Below, in pieces: positions 16,748-25,446 of a DNA stretch of 42,248 nt (its first letter is position 1; every line of letters starts with the position of its first letter). The DNA is from Beijerinckiaceae bacterium (GTDB lineage: Bacteria; Pseudomonadota; Alphaproteobacteria; Rhizobiales; Beijerinckiaceae). A program made the position numbers and the translations under genes. Under the pieces are notes generated by a model, which was not told the DNA's origin, made no database searches, and saw only the letters and a program-made list of their open reading frames with translations. The stretch covers positions 1 through 42,248 of the forward strand of contig JAUXWZ010000073.1 of assembly GCA_030684835.1 (NCBI GenBank). The letters run 5' to 3'.

Positions 16748-17788
16748 TCACCAGCCCAGAATCTGCGCCGCGCGCTTTAACACGTCGGGCGGCGTCTTTG
16801 ACGCTCTTGCGACCATGTCTTCAAGCTCCGCACCGCTCTTGTAACGAATATCGAGCGAGATCTTCTTTGCTTCCGCCAGCAGCGCGGGGTCTTTCAGCGT
16901 GGCCTCGAAGCTCTTGCGCAGCGCCGCCACGCGATCAGCGGGGACTTCCGGCGCCGACCAGTAATTGTAGCCAATTTCCACGGGCAGCGTAACGAGCGTA
17001 GCGATCTGCCGATCCTGTTCGTTGGTGACCAGATCAAGCAACCTCGGTACGTTGGGAAGGTCGGGCTCCTTTTCGAGGCCGATCTGCACCAGCAGAGAGA
17101 TTGTGCCATCCTTCAGCCATCTGGACTGCGTCGTCTGGAGGCTTGAGTACGACCCACCGCCGCGGCCCTGCACTTCTCCACGCTCAAGCGCGAGGTTGCT
17201 CTCGTTCGTGCCGGCGTAACCATTGATGATTCTGAAGCGCGTGTTGAGGAGGCCGTTCATCACGTTGGGATAGATATTGGCGTCCGAGATCACGCCGCTG
17301 CCGGCCATGATCACTTCCTGCTTCTTTGCATCTTCAATGGTGCGCACGCCTGACGCCGTCCACGTGTAGGCGACGTTGTTGGACGACGCCATCCGACCGA
17401 TCCAGCGAAACTTGCCGGGGTCATACAGCGCGCCCTTGCCGCCGAGCTGCTGGAACAACGCCGCGCCCTGGTTGACGCCAGCGATGACCGTGCCGTCCTT
17501 GGCTGCGGTATTGTAGACAAAGTTTGCTGCGTTCACACCGCCCGCGCCCGGCATATTTTGCACGATGACGTTGGGTTTGCCCGGAATCTGCGCCCCGTAA
17601 TAGCGCGCGAGCAGGCGCGCATACAGATCATATCCGCCTCCCGGTCCGAAGCCGACAATGATGCCGATGTTCTTTCCCGCGTAGAAACTGGCTGCATCTT
17701 GCGCGTGCGCGGCGCCCGAGAAACTGGCGCCTGCAAGCAGGCTCGCCAACGCCGCCGTTGTTACGTTCATCGATATCACCCGCATCAT
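16748..17788 (-). CDS. Bug/TctC-type periplasmic solute-binding receptor 2
   Basis: 346 residues. The signal peptide covers about residues 1-30 and ends AGASFSGAAHAQ. The mature protein has KNIGIIVGFGPGGGYDLYAR (39-58), IPGKPNVIV and NMPGAGG. The glycine-rich pocket segment GRGGGSYSS replaces the Cys-containing GRCGWSW of receptor 1, hinting at a different ligand. Start chosen for GGGAGTTGCTGAC upstream. It lies 39 nt after coxG and 19 nt before the FAD subunit of set B, so a receptor is built into the operon of the enzyme that may act on its ligand. Confidence 0.92.
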   Translation of the reverse strand: MMRVISMNVTTAALASLLAGASFSGAAHAQDAASFYAGKNIGIIVGFGPGGGYDLYARLLARYYGAQIPGKPNVIVQNMPGAGGVNAANFVYNTAAKDGTVIAGVNQGAALFQQLGGKGALYDPGKFRWIGRMASSNNVAYTWTASGVRTIEDAKKQEVIMAGSGVISDANIYPNVMNGLLNTRFRIINGYAGTNESNLALERGEVQGRGGGSYSSLQTTQSRWLKDGTISLLVQIGLEKEPDLPNVPRLLDLVTNEQDRQIATLVTLPVEIGYNYWSAPEVPADRVAALRKSFEATLKDPALLAEAKKISLDIRYKSGAELEDMVARASKTPPDVLKRAAQILGW

Positions 17789-17827
17789 GTCAGCAACTCC
17801 CGATCGAGAAGATAATTCCGTGCAAGA

Positions 17828-18382
17828 TTACTCCGTGGAGGACTTCTTGCGAAAAGCGTCCTTCCCGGCGCTCCACAAACCTTGCGCGACAACTTTCGCG
17901 AGCGAAATGTCGCCGGCAGGCGTCGATTGCCCGCCTGTCAGATCAGCTTCGAGATTTTTTGCGAACTGATTCATGATGGCCTGTGCAGTGCCCTGGATCA
18001 GCGCAGCGCCCCGCCCGTACTGGGCGATGAAGCCGGCTAATTGAACATCACTCTCGACTACAATTTTCGTGCCGCCATTATCATCGTGCAACTGAAAGAC
18101 GACATCGGCGGAGGCCGTGCCGCGCGCTTTTTCTTCCGCGCCTTTAGCCTTGGCGACCACGCGGCGCGCGACTTCATCACGTTCGGTGAATTGAACGCTG
18201 CCCTTGAACTGAAGCGAGACAGGCCCAAGCTTGACGCCGATGCGGCCTATGCACGTGCCGTCATCTTTCTGCTCGAGAAGCTCAGCGCCCGGCGCACATC
18301 GGGCGACGCGCGGGATATCGTCGAGCGTCGCCCAGACGGCGTCGAGTGGCGCAGCTATCTTGATTTCATTTTTTATCTTCAT
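17828..18382 (-). CDS. coxG: CoxG-like SRPBCC protein (carbon monoxide dehydrogenase subunit G family)
   Basis: 184 residues. The N-terminal about 145 residues are a CoxG-type START/SRPBCC domain (MKIKNEIKIAAPLDAVWATL, then CAPGAELLE and GRIGVKLGPVSLQFKG). The C-terminal part has an amphipathic segment before a basic end. In Oligotropha CoxG helps attach CO dehydrogenase to the membrane; by analogy it may anchor hydroxylase B (inference). Its start overlaps the tcuB stop by one base (TGATG), with AAGG as ribosome site, so it is translated together with the TcuAB electron-transfer pair. Confidence 0.9.
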   Translation of the reverse strand: MKIKNEIKIAAPLDAVWATLDDIPRVARCAPGAELLEQKDDGTCIGRIGVKLGPVSLQFKGSVQFTERDEVARRVVAKAKGAEEKARGTASADVVFQLHDDNGGTKIVVESDVQLAGFIAQYGRGAALIQGTAQAIMNQFAKNLEADLTGGQSTPAGDISLAKVVAQGLWSAGKDAFRKKSSTE

Positions 18383-19551
18383 CAGGCGACCTTCACCTTT
18401 GGCTTGCTCTGGTCAGCAGCATGCGCATCGCTGTCTTCCTGACGCTCAAGCGCGTACCGGATAAGAGCTGCTGAACGATAAAGGCCATGCACCATCTTGC
18501 TGTAGGGAATGGCGATAAAGAAGGCGAGTACGAAACCCAGATGAATCGCCAGCAAGATGCCCATGGCGCCGGTTTCGCGGAGCCCGAGAAGCAGCAGGCC
18601 TGTGACCGAGACGAGGAGAAGCAGCATCAAGAGAGCGTAATCGCCACCAATCATCTTCTTCGACAGGGGCGCGGGATCACTGATAATTTTGATCCAGATG
18701 AGCCCCACCGGCCCAATCACGAGGCCAATGCCGCCGACCGTGCCAAGCAGCACGGGCAAGCTGAAGAATCCATACGGCGCCTGAAGCCCAAGCACGTGAT
18801 CATAAATGGTCGCCACGGACGTGGCCGCGAAACAGAGCATGAATCCGTAGAAGGTGAAGTGATGATAATAACGGCGGCGCATCGAGAAGTGATCGCTTAC
18901 GTCGTTGCAGCCATGACCGCCACCACCGAGGTATTTCAGCGTGAGGACGTCATGCATCGCCTGCCCGAGCGTGCGCGGACGCACGATGTCTGATGCAGGC
19001 CGCTGCGAGGCGCGCCAGAAATTACGGAAACTCATCACAAGCGAGAGAATAGCGAAAAGGAATGTCGCACCGGCGAAAGCAGTCATCACACCCCACGGGA
19101 TGACTTTGTAAAAGGCGCCTGGTCCCACATGGCTTGCGAAGACAACCTGGGGGTCCTGAATGAGCATAAGCGCGATGATCACGCTTGCAACACAGAGCGC
19201 AGTCAGCAACGTGACGAGCGTTCCGTTGCGATCGAAGAACTTCGCCATCGGCTGCGGCCATGCATAATCGGCGTACGTCTGCAGGCGCAATTCAGCGAAG
19301 GTTTTCGGCACGTTGATGCCGAATGGGTGGGGCGGCGCGTATTGGCAAGAGTGGAAACAACCCTGACAATTGTGACAAAGGTTGGCAAGATAATCGAGGT
19401 CGCCATCGGTAAATTCGCGGCGCAACTCCATTGCGGGGAACACGGCGCAATAGCCTTCGCAATAGCGGCAGGCGTTGCACACTTCCATAGCGCGGCGTGC
19501 TTCGTCGCGCACATTGTCTTCCGCGAGATCGATCAAATTAATTGAGGACAC
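18382..19551 (-). CDS. tcuB: TcuB-like membrane iron-sulfur/heme protein
   Basis: 389 residues. The N-terminal domain has two cysteine sets for [4Fe-4S] clusters: C25, C28, C31, C35 and C59, C62, C65, C69. It is followed by about seven hydrophobic membrane segments with several histidines (HYYHHF-type stretch near residue 230) that could bind heme. TcuB (CitB) re-oxidises the FAD of TcuA and passes electrons to the quinone pool. The start is a GTG with GGGAGG 9 nt upstream, inside the last 14 nt of tcuA. Membrane location fits a role as electron outlet for a soluble dehydrogenase. Confidence 0.92.
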   Translation of the reverse strand: MSSINLIDLAEDNVRDEARRAMEVCNACRYCEGYCAVFPAMELRREFTDGDLDYLANLCHNCQGCFHSCQYAPPHPFGINVPKTFAELRLQTYADYAWPQPMAKFFDRNGTLVTLLTALCVASVIIALMLIQDPQVVFASHVGPGAFYKVIPWGVMTAFAGATFLFAILSLVMSFRNFWRASQRPASDIVRPRTLGQAMHDVLTLKYLGGGGHGCNDVSDHFSMRRRYYHHFTFYGFMLCFAATSVATIYDHVLGLQAPYGFFSLPVLLGTVGGIGLVIGPVGLIWIKIISDPAPLSKKMIGGDYALLMLLLLVSVTGLLLLGLRETGAMGILLAIHLGFVLAFFIAIPYSKMVHGLYRSAALIRYALERQEDSDAHAADQSKPKVKVA

Positions 19552-20935
19552 GTCGTGCTGCCTCCCGTCCTGCTATGCGTCCGAAAACAGTTCCGATCGA
19601 CATGCCAAAGCCCGCCAGATAACCCTTGCTCAGAATATTTCCGGCCATTATCTCGCCCGATGCATAGAGGTTTGCAGTGGGTTCATTGTTGGCCATCAAC
19701 ACCCGCGCGCGGTCGTCCACCTTAACGCCAAGATAGGTGAAGGTGATGCCCGGACGCAGCGGATAAGCAAGGAAAGGCGCCGTATCGATCTTCTGCGCCC
19801 AGTTTGTCTTGGGTGGTGTGAGGCCGGCGGTGGTGCAGCCATCGAGTTTTGATGAATCGAAGACGCCGGGCTGCACTGCCTCGTTATACGCGGTGATCGT
19901 CTTTTCAACCTTGTCGGGATCAAGCCCCAGCTGGCCTGCAAGTTCCCTGATCGAGTCCGCCCGGTAAGCGGGGAAGACCGAAGGCATGAAGAGTTTCTCA
20001 GCCTTGGAGTCGACAATTGAATAACCGATCTGATCGGGTTGTTGTGCGATGAGGCGGCCCCAAATCGCGTAGCGTTTGGGCCACACATCCTCGCCCTCGT
20101 CATAGAAGCGATCGCCGTTCTGGTTGAGCATGACCGAGAAGGGAACGGAGTCGAGACGCGATGCGATTCCGCCGTCAAACTTGGGCGCGCGTGCGTCGAT
20201 GCCAACAGCATGGCACTGCGTTGGGTCGCCTATCTGATGGACGCCCTGATCTAGCAGGCTGCGCAGGACGCGGCCCTTGGCGTAGGGCGTGCCGCGGATA
20301 AGGAAGTTCTCAGCAGGCGCGCCCCAGTATTCTTTCAACCATTCAATGTTGGCCTGAAAGCCGCCACTCGACGCGACAACCGCCTTGGCGCGAACAGTCG
20401 CGGGAAAGCCCTTATTCACGATCTTCACTTCGCGCACGAACCCATCGTCGATGATGAGATCCGTCGCCTCGGTATCGTAGAGTACTGCGACGCCGATGCG
20501 CTCGGCATGGTTGAAGAGCGCATTGACCAGCGACTTGCCGCCACCAAGAAAGAACGCGTTCGTGCGCGACAGATTGAGCGTGCCTGTCAACGATGGCTGA
20601 AAGCGTACGCCGCGCTCCTCAAGCCACGGCAGGGAACCTTCAGTTTCGCGGATCGTGATGCGAGCCAGCTCTTCGTTGGTGTTATTTCCGGTGACGCGCT
20701 TGAGGTCGTCCCAATATTCATCCTCGAGATAGGACTCAGTGAGAACGGACGTCGGCTCGGAATGCATGGCGCGCAGGTTACGCGTATGCCGCGTGTTGCC
20801 GCCGCGAAACGCTTTTGGCGCCCATTCAATAAGAAGCACCGACGCGCCAGCTTCGCGCGCAGTGATTGCAGCGCACAACGCTGCGTTGCCGCCGCCGATG
20901 ACAAGAACATCATAAAGTCGCGTGAGTGACGCCAT
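19538..20935 (-). CDS. tcuA: TcuA-like FAD-dependent tricarballylate dehydrogenase
   Basis: 465 residues. It belongs to the fumarate reductase/succinate dehydrogenase flavoprotein group: DVLVIGGGNAALCAAITARE (9-28) binds FAD, and the C-terminal ANLYASGEIMAGNILSKGYL is the typical TcuA ending. TcuA oxidises tricarballylate to cis-aconitate. In this setting a different dicarboxylic or tricarboxylic substrate, perhaps a ring-cleavage product, is possible. ATG start with AAGG upstream. It is preceded by a nested hairpin (20962-20997) and a possible promoter, so tcuA may start a sub-operon running through coxG, receptor 2 and the set B small genes. Confidence 0.9.
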   Translation of the reverse strand: MASLTRLYDVLVIGGGNAALCAAITAREAGASVLLIEWAPKAFRGGNTRHTRNLRAMHSEPTSVLTESYLEDEYWDDLKRVTGNNTNEELARITIRETEGSLPWLEERGVRFQPSLTGTLNLSRTNAFFLGGGKSLVNALFNHAERIGVAVLYDTEATDLIIDDGFVREVKIVNKGFPATVRAKAVVASSGGFQANIEWLKEYWGAPAENFLIRGTPYAKGRVLRSLLDQGVHQIGDPTQCHAVGIDARAPKFDGGIASRLDSVPFSVMLNQNGDRFYDEGEDVWPKRYAIWGRLIAQQPDQIGYSIVDSKAEKLFMPSVFPAYRADSIRELAGQLGLDPDKVEKTITAYNEAVQPGVFDSSKLDGCTTAGLTPPKTNWAQKIDTAPFLAYPLRPGITFTYLGVKVDDRARVLMANNEPTANLYASGEIMAGNILSKGYLAGFGMSIGTVFGRIAGREAARRVLN

Positions 20936-20961
20936 TCAGATCGACCTTTTCCCCCAGGCGC

Positions 20962-20997
20962 ATCGCGCAGGCGTTGAAACGCCGCCTTGTGCGCGAT
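20962..20997. repeat. Nested inverted repeats upstream of tcuA
   Basis: An outer perfect 8-bp pair ATCGCGCA/TGCGCGAT (20962-20969, 20990-20997) encloses a perfect inner pair GGCGTT-GA-AACGCC (20970-20983). It lies 27 nt upstream of tcuA. It could be an operator, a 5' leader structure, or a terminator-like element after the gene at 21076; no T-run follows on the minus strand. Confidence 0.5.
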
Positions 20998-21009
20998 CAC
21001 GCAAAGAAA

Positions 21010-21037
21010 CGTATGGCGCGCCTTTGCCCAGTGTCAA
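21010..21037 (-). promoter_or_regulatory. Possible promoter for tcuA
   Basis: On the minus strand TTGACA (complement of 21032-21037) is followed after 16 nt by CATACG (21010-21015). The -35 is perfect, the -10 poor. It lies just upstream of the nested repeats, where an operator would be expected. Confidence 0.3.
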
Positions 21038-21075
21038 ACGACCATGCGTCGCAGCTGGATATTGGCGCAGTTGCA

Positions 21076-22074
21076 TTAGACCTCAGCCTTCGGCGTGAGA
21101 ATCACGCGATCAAGCGTCGTGCGCTGTTCGACCATGCGCATCGCCCCCGCAAATTGCGACAACGGCATCTCCACAACCGGACCGGGATCGATGAGCCCAC
21201 GCTCGTACATGCCAAAGATATCACGATAGCAATCCTGCAGCATATCAGGCCGGCGCTTTCTGTAATCGCTGATCTGCAGGCCGCTCACCTCCATGTTTTT
21301 CAACATGAGGTAGTTGACCTTGAGCGTGGGAATGCGGCCCGATGCAAACCCCACAATCACAACACGCCCGCGCCACGCCACAGCGCGAATGGCAGCGTCG
21401 AACAAGTCCCCGCCGAGCATGTCGATCACGACGTCTGCGCCGCGGCCATCAGTGAGAGCAAACACTTCCTTGCGCAGATTCTCGCGCAGGTCTTCCGCCG
21501 CAAGATTTACAACGCCATCTGCGCCGCCCGCGTAAGCGGCCTGCGCACGCGCGGGCGAGGAAATCGCCGCAATCACGCGCGCGCCCATCGCCTTGCCTAG
21601 TTGCATGCAGGCGCGGCCCACGGCGCCTGTCGAGCCCAGCACAAGAAGCGTTTCACCTTTCTGCAGGCGGCCCCTGTCCGTCAACGCAAAATAGGCGGTG
21701 TCATAAGCAAGCGACATGGCGCCCGCTTGCGAGAACGAAAGTGCATTCGGGATGCGATAACAGTCTTTCGCAGCGACTTTCGCGTATTCCGCGTAGCCGC
21801 CAACTTCTGCCATAGCGAGCACACGGTCGCCGACCTTGAGGTCCACGACAGAGGCGCCCGTTTCAACAACGACGCCGGCCGGGCCCTTGCCGGGCGTGAA
21901 AGGCAAGGGCGGCGAAAACTGATACTTGCCTGCTACGACGACCAGATCAACATAGTTGACAGGCGCCGCATGAACCTCGACCACAACATCGTTGGGGCCC
22001 GCCGACGGTCGCGGAACTTCCGCAACGCGGGCGTCTTCGAAAGAACCGAACTGATCGAACACCACCGCGCGCAT
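21076..22074 (-). CDS. NADPH:quinone oxidoreductase-like medium-chain dehydrogenase
   Basis: 332 residues of the zinc-independent MDR group. The catalytic domain has APVNYVDLVVVAGKY and PFTPGKGPAGVV, and the NADPH-binding fold has LVLGSTGAVGRA (144-155). The zinc-binding cysteines of alcohol dehydrogenases are absent. Relatives reduce quinones or the double bond of enoyl compounds. A GTG start at 22086 overlapping the previous stop is possible, but ATG 22074 has GAGG 6 nt upstream and matches the family N-terminus MRAVVF, so I use it. It is the last gene of the tightly packed part of the B train. Confidence 0.88.
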   Translation of the reverse strand: MRAVVFDQFGSFEDARVAEVPRPSAGPNDVVVEVHAAPVNYVDLVVVAGKYQFSPPLPFTPGKGPAGVVVETGASVVDLKVGDRVLAMAEVGGYAEYAKVAAKDCYRIPNALSFSQAGAMSLAYDTAYFALTDRGRLQKGETLLVLGSTGAVGRACMQLGKAMGARVIAAISSPARAQAAYAGGADGVVNLAAEDLRENLRKEVFALTDGRGADVVIDMLGGDLFDAAIRAVAWRGRVVIVGFASGRIPTLKVNYLMLKNMEVSGLQISDYRKRRPDMLQDCYRDIFGMYERGLIDPGPVVEMPLSQFAGAMRMVEQRTTLDRVILTPKAEV

Positions 22075-22082
22075 GCTGTGCC

Positions 22083-22505
22083 TCACTTTGCCTGCGCGAG
22101 CAGCGCGCTGAAGACAGCGCGGCCCACGGCCACCAGCTTGCCTGATGGATCAGTAATCTCCACATCCGCGCGGCCAATGGAGCGGCCAAGGCGCAGCAGT
22201 TTACCCTTCGCTACAAGATCGCCGCGCGCAGGCGCGAGATAATCAATCCGCAGATCAATTGTTGGCGCAAAGTCGCCTAGGCGCACTGCGACAGCGGCAT
22301 GCGCAGCTATGTCGCACAGTGCCGCGATGACGCCGCCGTGCCAATCGTCACTGTCATGCGCGCGGCGAAAGTCCGGCTTGGCGCGAAACAAGATGCTGAC
22401 TTCGCCGGCGGCTTCATCGACGCTCACGGGATCTGGTTCAAGAAAAGCGTGATACGGCGCCCGCGCGATCTCCACTTTCAAACGCTCAAGGAGTGCTTGC
22501 GACAT
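22083..22505 (-). CDS. PaaI-type hotdog thioesterase
   Basis: 140 residues with the hotdog-fold signature WHGGVIAALCDIAAHAA (55-71) including the Asp65 expected at the active site, then DLRIDYLAPARGDLVAKG. PaaI-type enzymes hydrolyse aromatic or dead-end acyl-CoAs. The start ATG 22505 shares one base with the stop of the CoA ligase gene (TGATG), so the ligase that makes an acyl-CoA and a thioesterase that could remove it are translated together. Confidence 0.88.
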   Translation of the reverse strand: MSQALLERLKVEIARAPYHAFLEPDPVSVDEAAGEVSILFRAKPDFRRAHDSDDWHGGVIAALCDIAAHAAVAVRLGDFAPTIDLRIDYLAPARGDLVAKGKLLRLGRSIGRADVEITDPSGKLVAVGRAVFSALLAQAK

Positions 22506-24133
22506 CACGCGCGCTCCTTGAAGCGAACGGGCTGAGGCGTAACCTCGCCATCTGCGATGGCGCGAACAAGTTCGCGCTTCAGGATCTTGCCGCTGGCGGT
22601 CAAGGGGAGATCGTCCATCGCCAGATAATACTCAGGCATGTCGAATTTCGACAGTCCGCTCGCATCAAGATGCGCCAGCACCGCGTCGGCTTCCAGCGCC
22701 TGACCGGGGCGGAACGCCACGGCTAGGCAAAGCTTTTCACCCAGACGTTCATCGGGCACTGGCACCGCGGCGGCGCGCATGATGGAGGCGTGCCGCAGTG
22801 TTAGGCCTTCGATCTTTGCAGGGAAGATATTATGTCCGCCGCGAATGATGATGTCCTTCTTGCGGCCTGTGACGCGCAGACAATTATCATTGTCGATTAA
22901 GCCAAGATCGCCGGTAATGAACCAACCGCTTGCGTTGAAACTGCCTTCCGTCGAGGCCTGATCGTCAAAGTAACCAAGCATCAGGCTGGCGCCGCGTCCG
23001 CAGATTTGTCCAGGCTCGCCAGGCAAAGCCTCTTCATCAGGATTCTCAGTTTTGAAAATCTTGATTTCATAGGAAGCGCAGACGCGACCCGATGTTTCGC
23101 AGATGGTCGCAGCGTCATCGTGGGGTAGCGTGTAATGATGCGAGCCGGCTTCCGTCATGCCAAAGCCGCTCTGCGGCTTCACGCCATGTTCAAGAAGCCC
23201 GGCAGCAACACTTGGCGGCACGGAAGCGCCTGATATGCGAAAACCCTTTACGCGGCCCAGGCTCGACATGTCGCGGCGGCGCAGTTCCGCCAGCATGTCG
23301 ATGGCGTGCGTGGGCACGCCGATCACGAAGCTGGCGTTTGTTTCGACGATGCGATCAACAAGGCTGGCGCCGCGCGCAAGATCATGCACCACAAATTCGC
23401 CGCCGCGGGCCAGCGTCATCACGAGAGCGCCAAAGCCCAGATTGTGGCTGAGCGGGCTCATCGAATACGTCACGCCATCCGCGCCCAAGCTCCAGTCCGC
23501 CGACATGGCGAGCGCATTGGCGAGCAGCGTATTGTCCGAGTGCATCACGCCTTTGGGCTCACCGGTCGTGCCGGATGTGAAAGCGAGATAGACAATCGAG
23601 TCGGGATCATCCGCGCGCGATGAGGCGCCATCGTGCCGGGGCAAGACATCCTCTTCAAGATCGTAGACTGCGCGCAACGATGCGATCTCTTTGCTTGCGT
23701 CGAAGATATTGTTGCGCTTCGCGTCGGCGCCATAGCCCCCCTGCGCAAAAAGCACACTCGCGCGCATGCGCGTCAACAGCGCCGCGACATCGCCCACGGT
23801 GTGATCGCGATGCAGCGAAGGGCAACACACATAGCCATTGCGCGAACACGCCAGAACGATGGCTGCGATTTCGACACGACTTGGCAACCAGACGGCAACG
23901 CGCTCGCCGGGGCGCACGCCGCGCGCATGCAAAGCGGCGGCAAGTTCATCGGCGCGTGCAAGCAAGTGCGCATACGTCCATCGATTGGCCGCGTCGCGAA
24001 TAGCGAAAGCGTCTGGCGCACGCTGCGCCTGCTTGCGCGCATGTTCGTAAATGCTGTCATCGCCCCAGTGTCCCTGACGGCGAAATTCCAGCGCCTGCTT
24101 AAAACCGAGCAGCGTCAGGGTCGTATTGTTCAT
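22505..24133 (-). CDS. Acyl-CoA ligase (ANL superfamily), cyclohexanecarboxylate/aryl-CoA-ligase-like
   Basis: 542 residues. ATP motif TSGTTGEPKG (186-195), then GFGMTEAG, GDLG, GRKKDIIIRGGHN, and the final catalytic Lys516 in SGKILKREL: a complete adenylate-forming CoA ligase. The overall look is closest to cyclohexanecarboxylate- or medium-chain-acid CoA ligases; the acid is not predictable. Its role would be to activate the acid made by the upstream amidase or hydroxylase. Start ATG overlaps the amidase stop by 4 nt (ATGA). Confidence 0.92.
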   Translation of the reverse strand: MNNTTLTLLGFKQALEFRRQGHWGDDSIYEHARKQAQRAPDAFAIRDAANRWTYAHLLARADELAAALHARGVRPGERVAVWLPSRVEIAAIVLACSRNGYVCCPSLHRDHTVGDVAALLTRMRASVLFAQGGYGADAKRNNIFDASKEIASLRAVYDLEEDVLPRHDGASSRADDPDSIVYLAFTSGTTGEPKGVMHSDNTLLANALAMSADWSLGADGVTYSMSPLSHNLGFGALVMTLARGGEFVVHDLARGASLVDRIVETNASFVIGVPTHAIDMLAELRRRDMSSLGRVKGFRISGASVPPSVAAGLLEHGVKPQSGFGMTEAGSHHYTLPHDDAATICETSGRVCASYEIKIFKTENPDEEALPGEPGQICGRGASLMLGYFDDQASTEGSFNASGWFITGDLGLIDNDNCLRVTGRKKDIIIRGGHNIFPAKIEGLTLRHASIMRAAAVPVPDERLGEKLCLAVAFRPGQALEADAVLAHLDASGLSKFDMPEYYLAMDDLPLTASGKILKRELVRAIADGEVTPQPVRFKERA

Positions 24134-25446
24134 GGGTTAAGTTCCATGCGTATGGAGGCTGTGTGCTGCATCCAGAGCGCTGCTCGCAGAAGCATAGTGT
24201 CATCTCCCGCTGGCGCGACCAATTGGATGCCGACCGGCATGCCGTTTGGACCACGGTGCGCTGGCAATGTCATGGAAGGAACGTGCAGAAGGGTCCACAA
24301 CGCCTGAAAGGAAGGATCGCCAGCGTAATGCAGTCCCACCGGGGCCTCGCCGTTGACGGCCGGCGCCACAACGACATCGTATCGCCTCAAGACGGTATCA
24401 GCCTCCAGACGCGCCGAAGCGACCTGCCGAAGGGCGTCACGATAATCACTGTCAGGTATGGCGATCCCGCTCTCCATCGTTTTCACAAGGACGGGGCTGA
24501 GCTTGTCACGGTGCGCCGTCCATTCCCACGCGAGCGAACGGGCGCGCTCGACATCGTTAATGATGGCGCGCGCTTTCGTGAGACCGGCAAAGTGTGGGGG
24601 CAATTCAAATTCTTCGACGCGCACGCCAGCCGCCTCGATCTGCGCTACGACTTTGGCGACGGAGTCTCGCGTTTCGCTCTGCGCGAGGCTCCACATGTAA
24701 GTGCGACAGAGCCCGACGCGGGGGGCTTTTTCGAGCGGCGCTAGCACCGATGGAATTGCGCCGCGCAGCACGTGGTCGCAATAGGCGACGTCTTCGATTG
24801 TGCGCGAAAGCAGGCCGATGGTGTCAATGCATTCGGCTGCAAAGCGCAGCCCTTCGCGGTTGTAGCCGCCAAATGTTGGCTTGAATCCCACGAGGCCGCA
24901 GAATGAGGCGGGCCGAAGCACTGAGCCGCCTGTCTGCGTGCCAAGCGCTATGGGCGCCATGAAGTCTGCGACGGCTGCAGCAGAGCCGCTTGAGGAGCCG
25001 CCGGGCGTGCGCGAAGCGTCGAACGGATTGGTTGTCACGTTGGGATGCGTGCCAGCAAATTCGCAGGTGATCGTTTTGCCCAGCACGACGGCGCCCGCGT
25101 TGCGCAGCATTGCGACGCAGGCTGCGTCGTTGCGCGATTGCCAGCCATCGTAAATCGGCGAGCCCATCTGCGTGGGATAATCGAACGTGTTGAGCACGTC
25201 CTTCACGGCGACAGGCACGCCGCGAAGCGGTCCGCTCGCCTTGCCTTCATCGCATGTGTGCGCCTGGGCAAGCGCATGATCTGCGTCAAACGACGCCCAT
25301 GCGCGCACGACGCCCTCGCGCGCCTCGATGCGTTCAATCAACGCGCGCACAAGCTGCCGCGACGTGATCTGGCCGCGCGCAATCGCGCCGGCAGCCTCGA
25401 CGACGGAGAGCTTTTGAAGATGCGCAGTGTCGAAGGGTTCGCTCAC
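24130..25446 (-). CDS. Amidase-signature hydrolase
   Basis: 438 residues. The amidase triad is complete and spaced as in malonamidase: K82 (VAVKDV), cis-Ser151 (PGGSSSGS) and nucleophile Ser175 (GTQTGGSV). It is not obviously GatA, since no gatB/gatC is near. A GTG start at 25446 overlaps the dihydroorotase stop (GTGA); longer frames upstream would run inside that gene. Such enzymes hydrolyse small amides to acid and ammonia; here it could act on the product of the dihydroorotase-type enzyme (inference). Confidence 0.92.
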   Translation of the reverse strand: MSEPFDTAHLQKLSVVEAAGAIARGQITSRQLVRALIERIEAREGVVRAWASFDADHALAQAHTCDEGKASGPLRGVPVAVKDVLNTFDYPTQMGSPIYDGWQSRNDAACVAMLRNAGAVVLGKTITCEFAGTHPNVTTNPFDASRTPGGSSSGSAAAVADFMAPIALGTQTGGSVLRPASFCGLVGFKPTFGGYNREGLRFAAECIDTIGLLSRTIEDVAYCDHVLRGAIPSVLAPLEKAPRVGLCRTYMWSLAQSETRDSVAKVVAQIEAAGVRVEEFELPPHFAGLTKARAIINDVERARSLAWEWTAHRDKLSPVLVKTMESGIAIPDSDYRDALRQVASARLEADTVLRRYDVVVAPAVNGEAPVGLHYAGDPSFQALWTLLHVPSMTLPAHRGPNGMPVGIQLVAPAGDDTMLLRAALWMQHTASIRMELNP

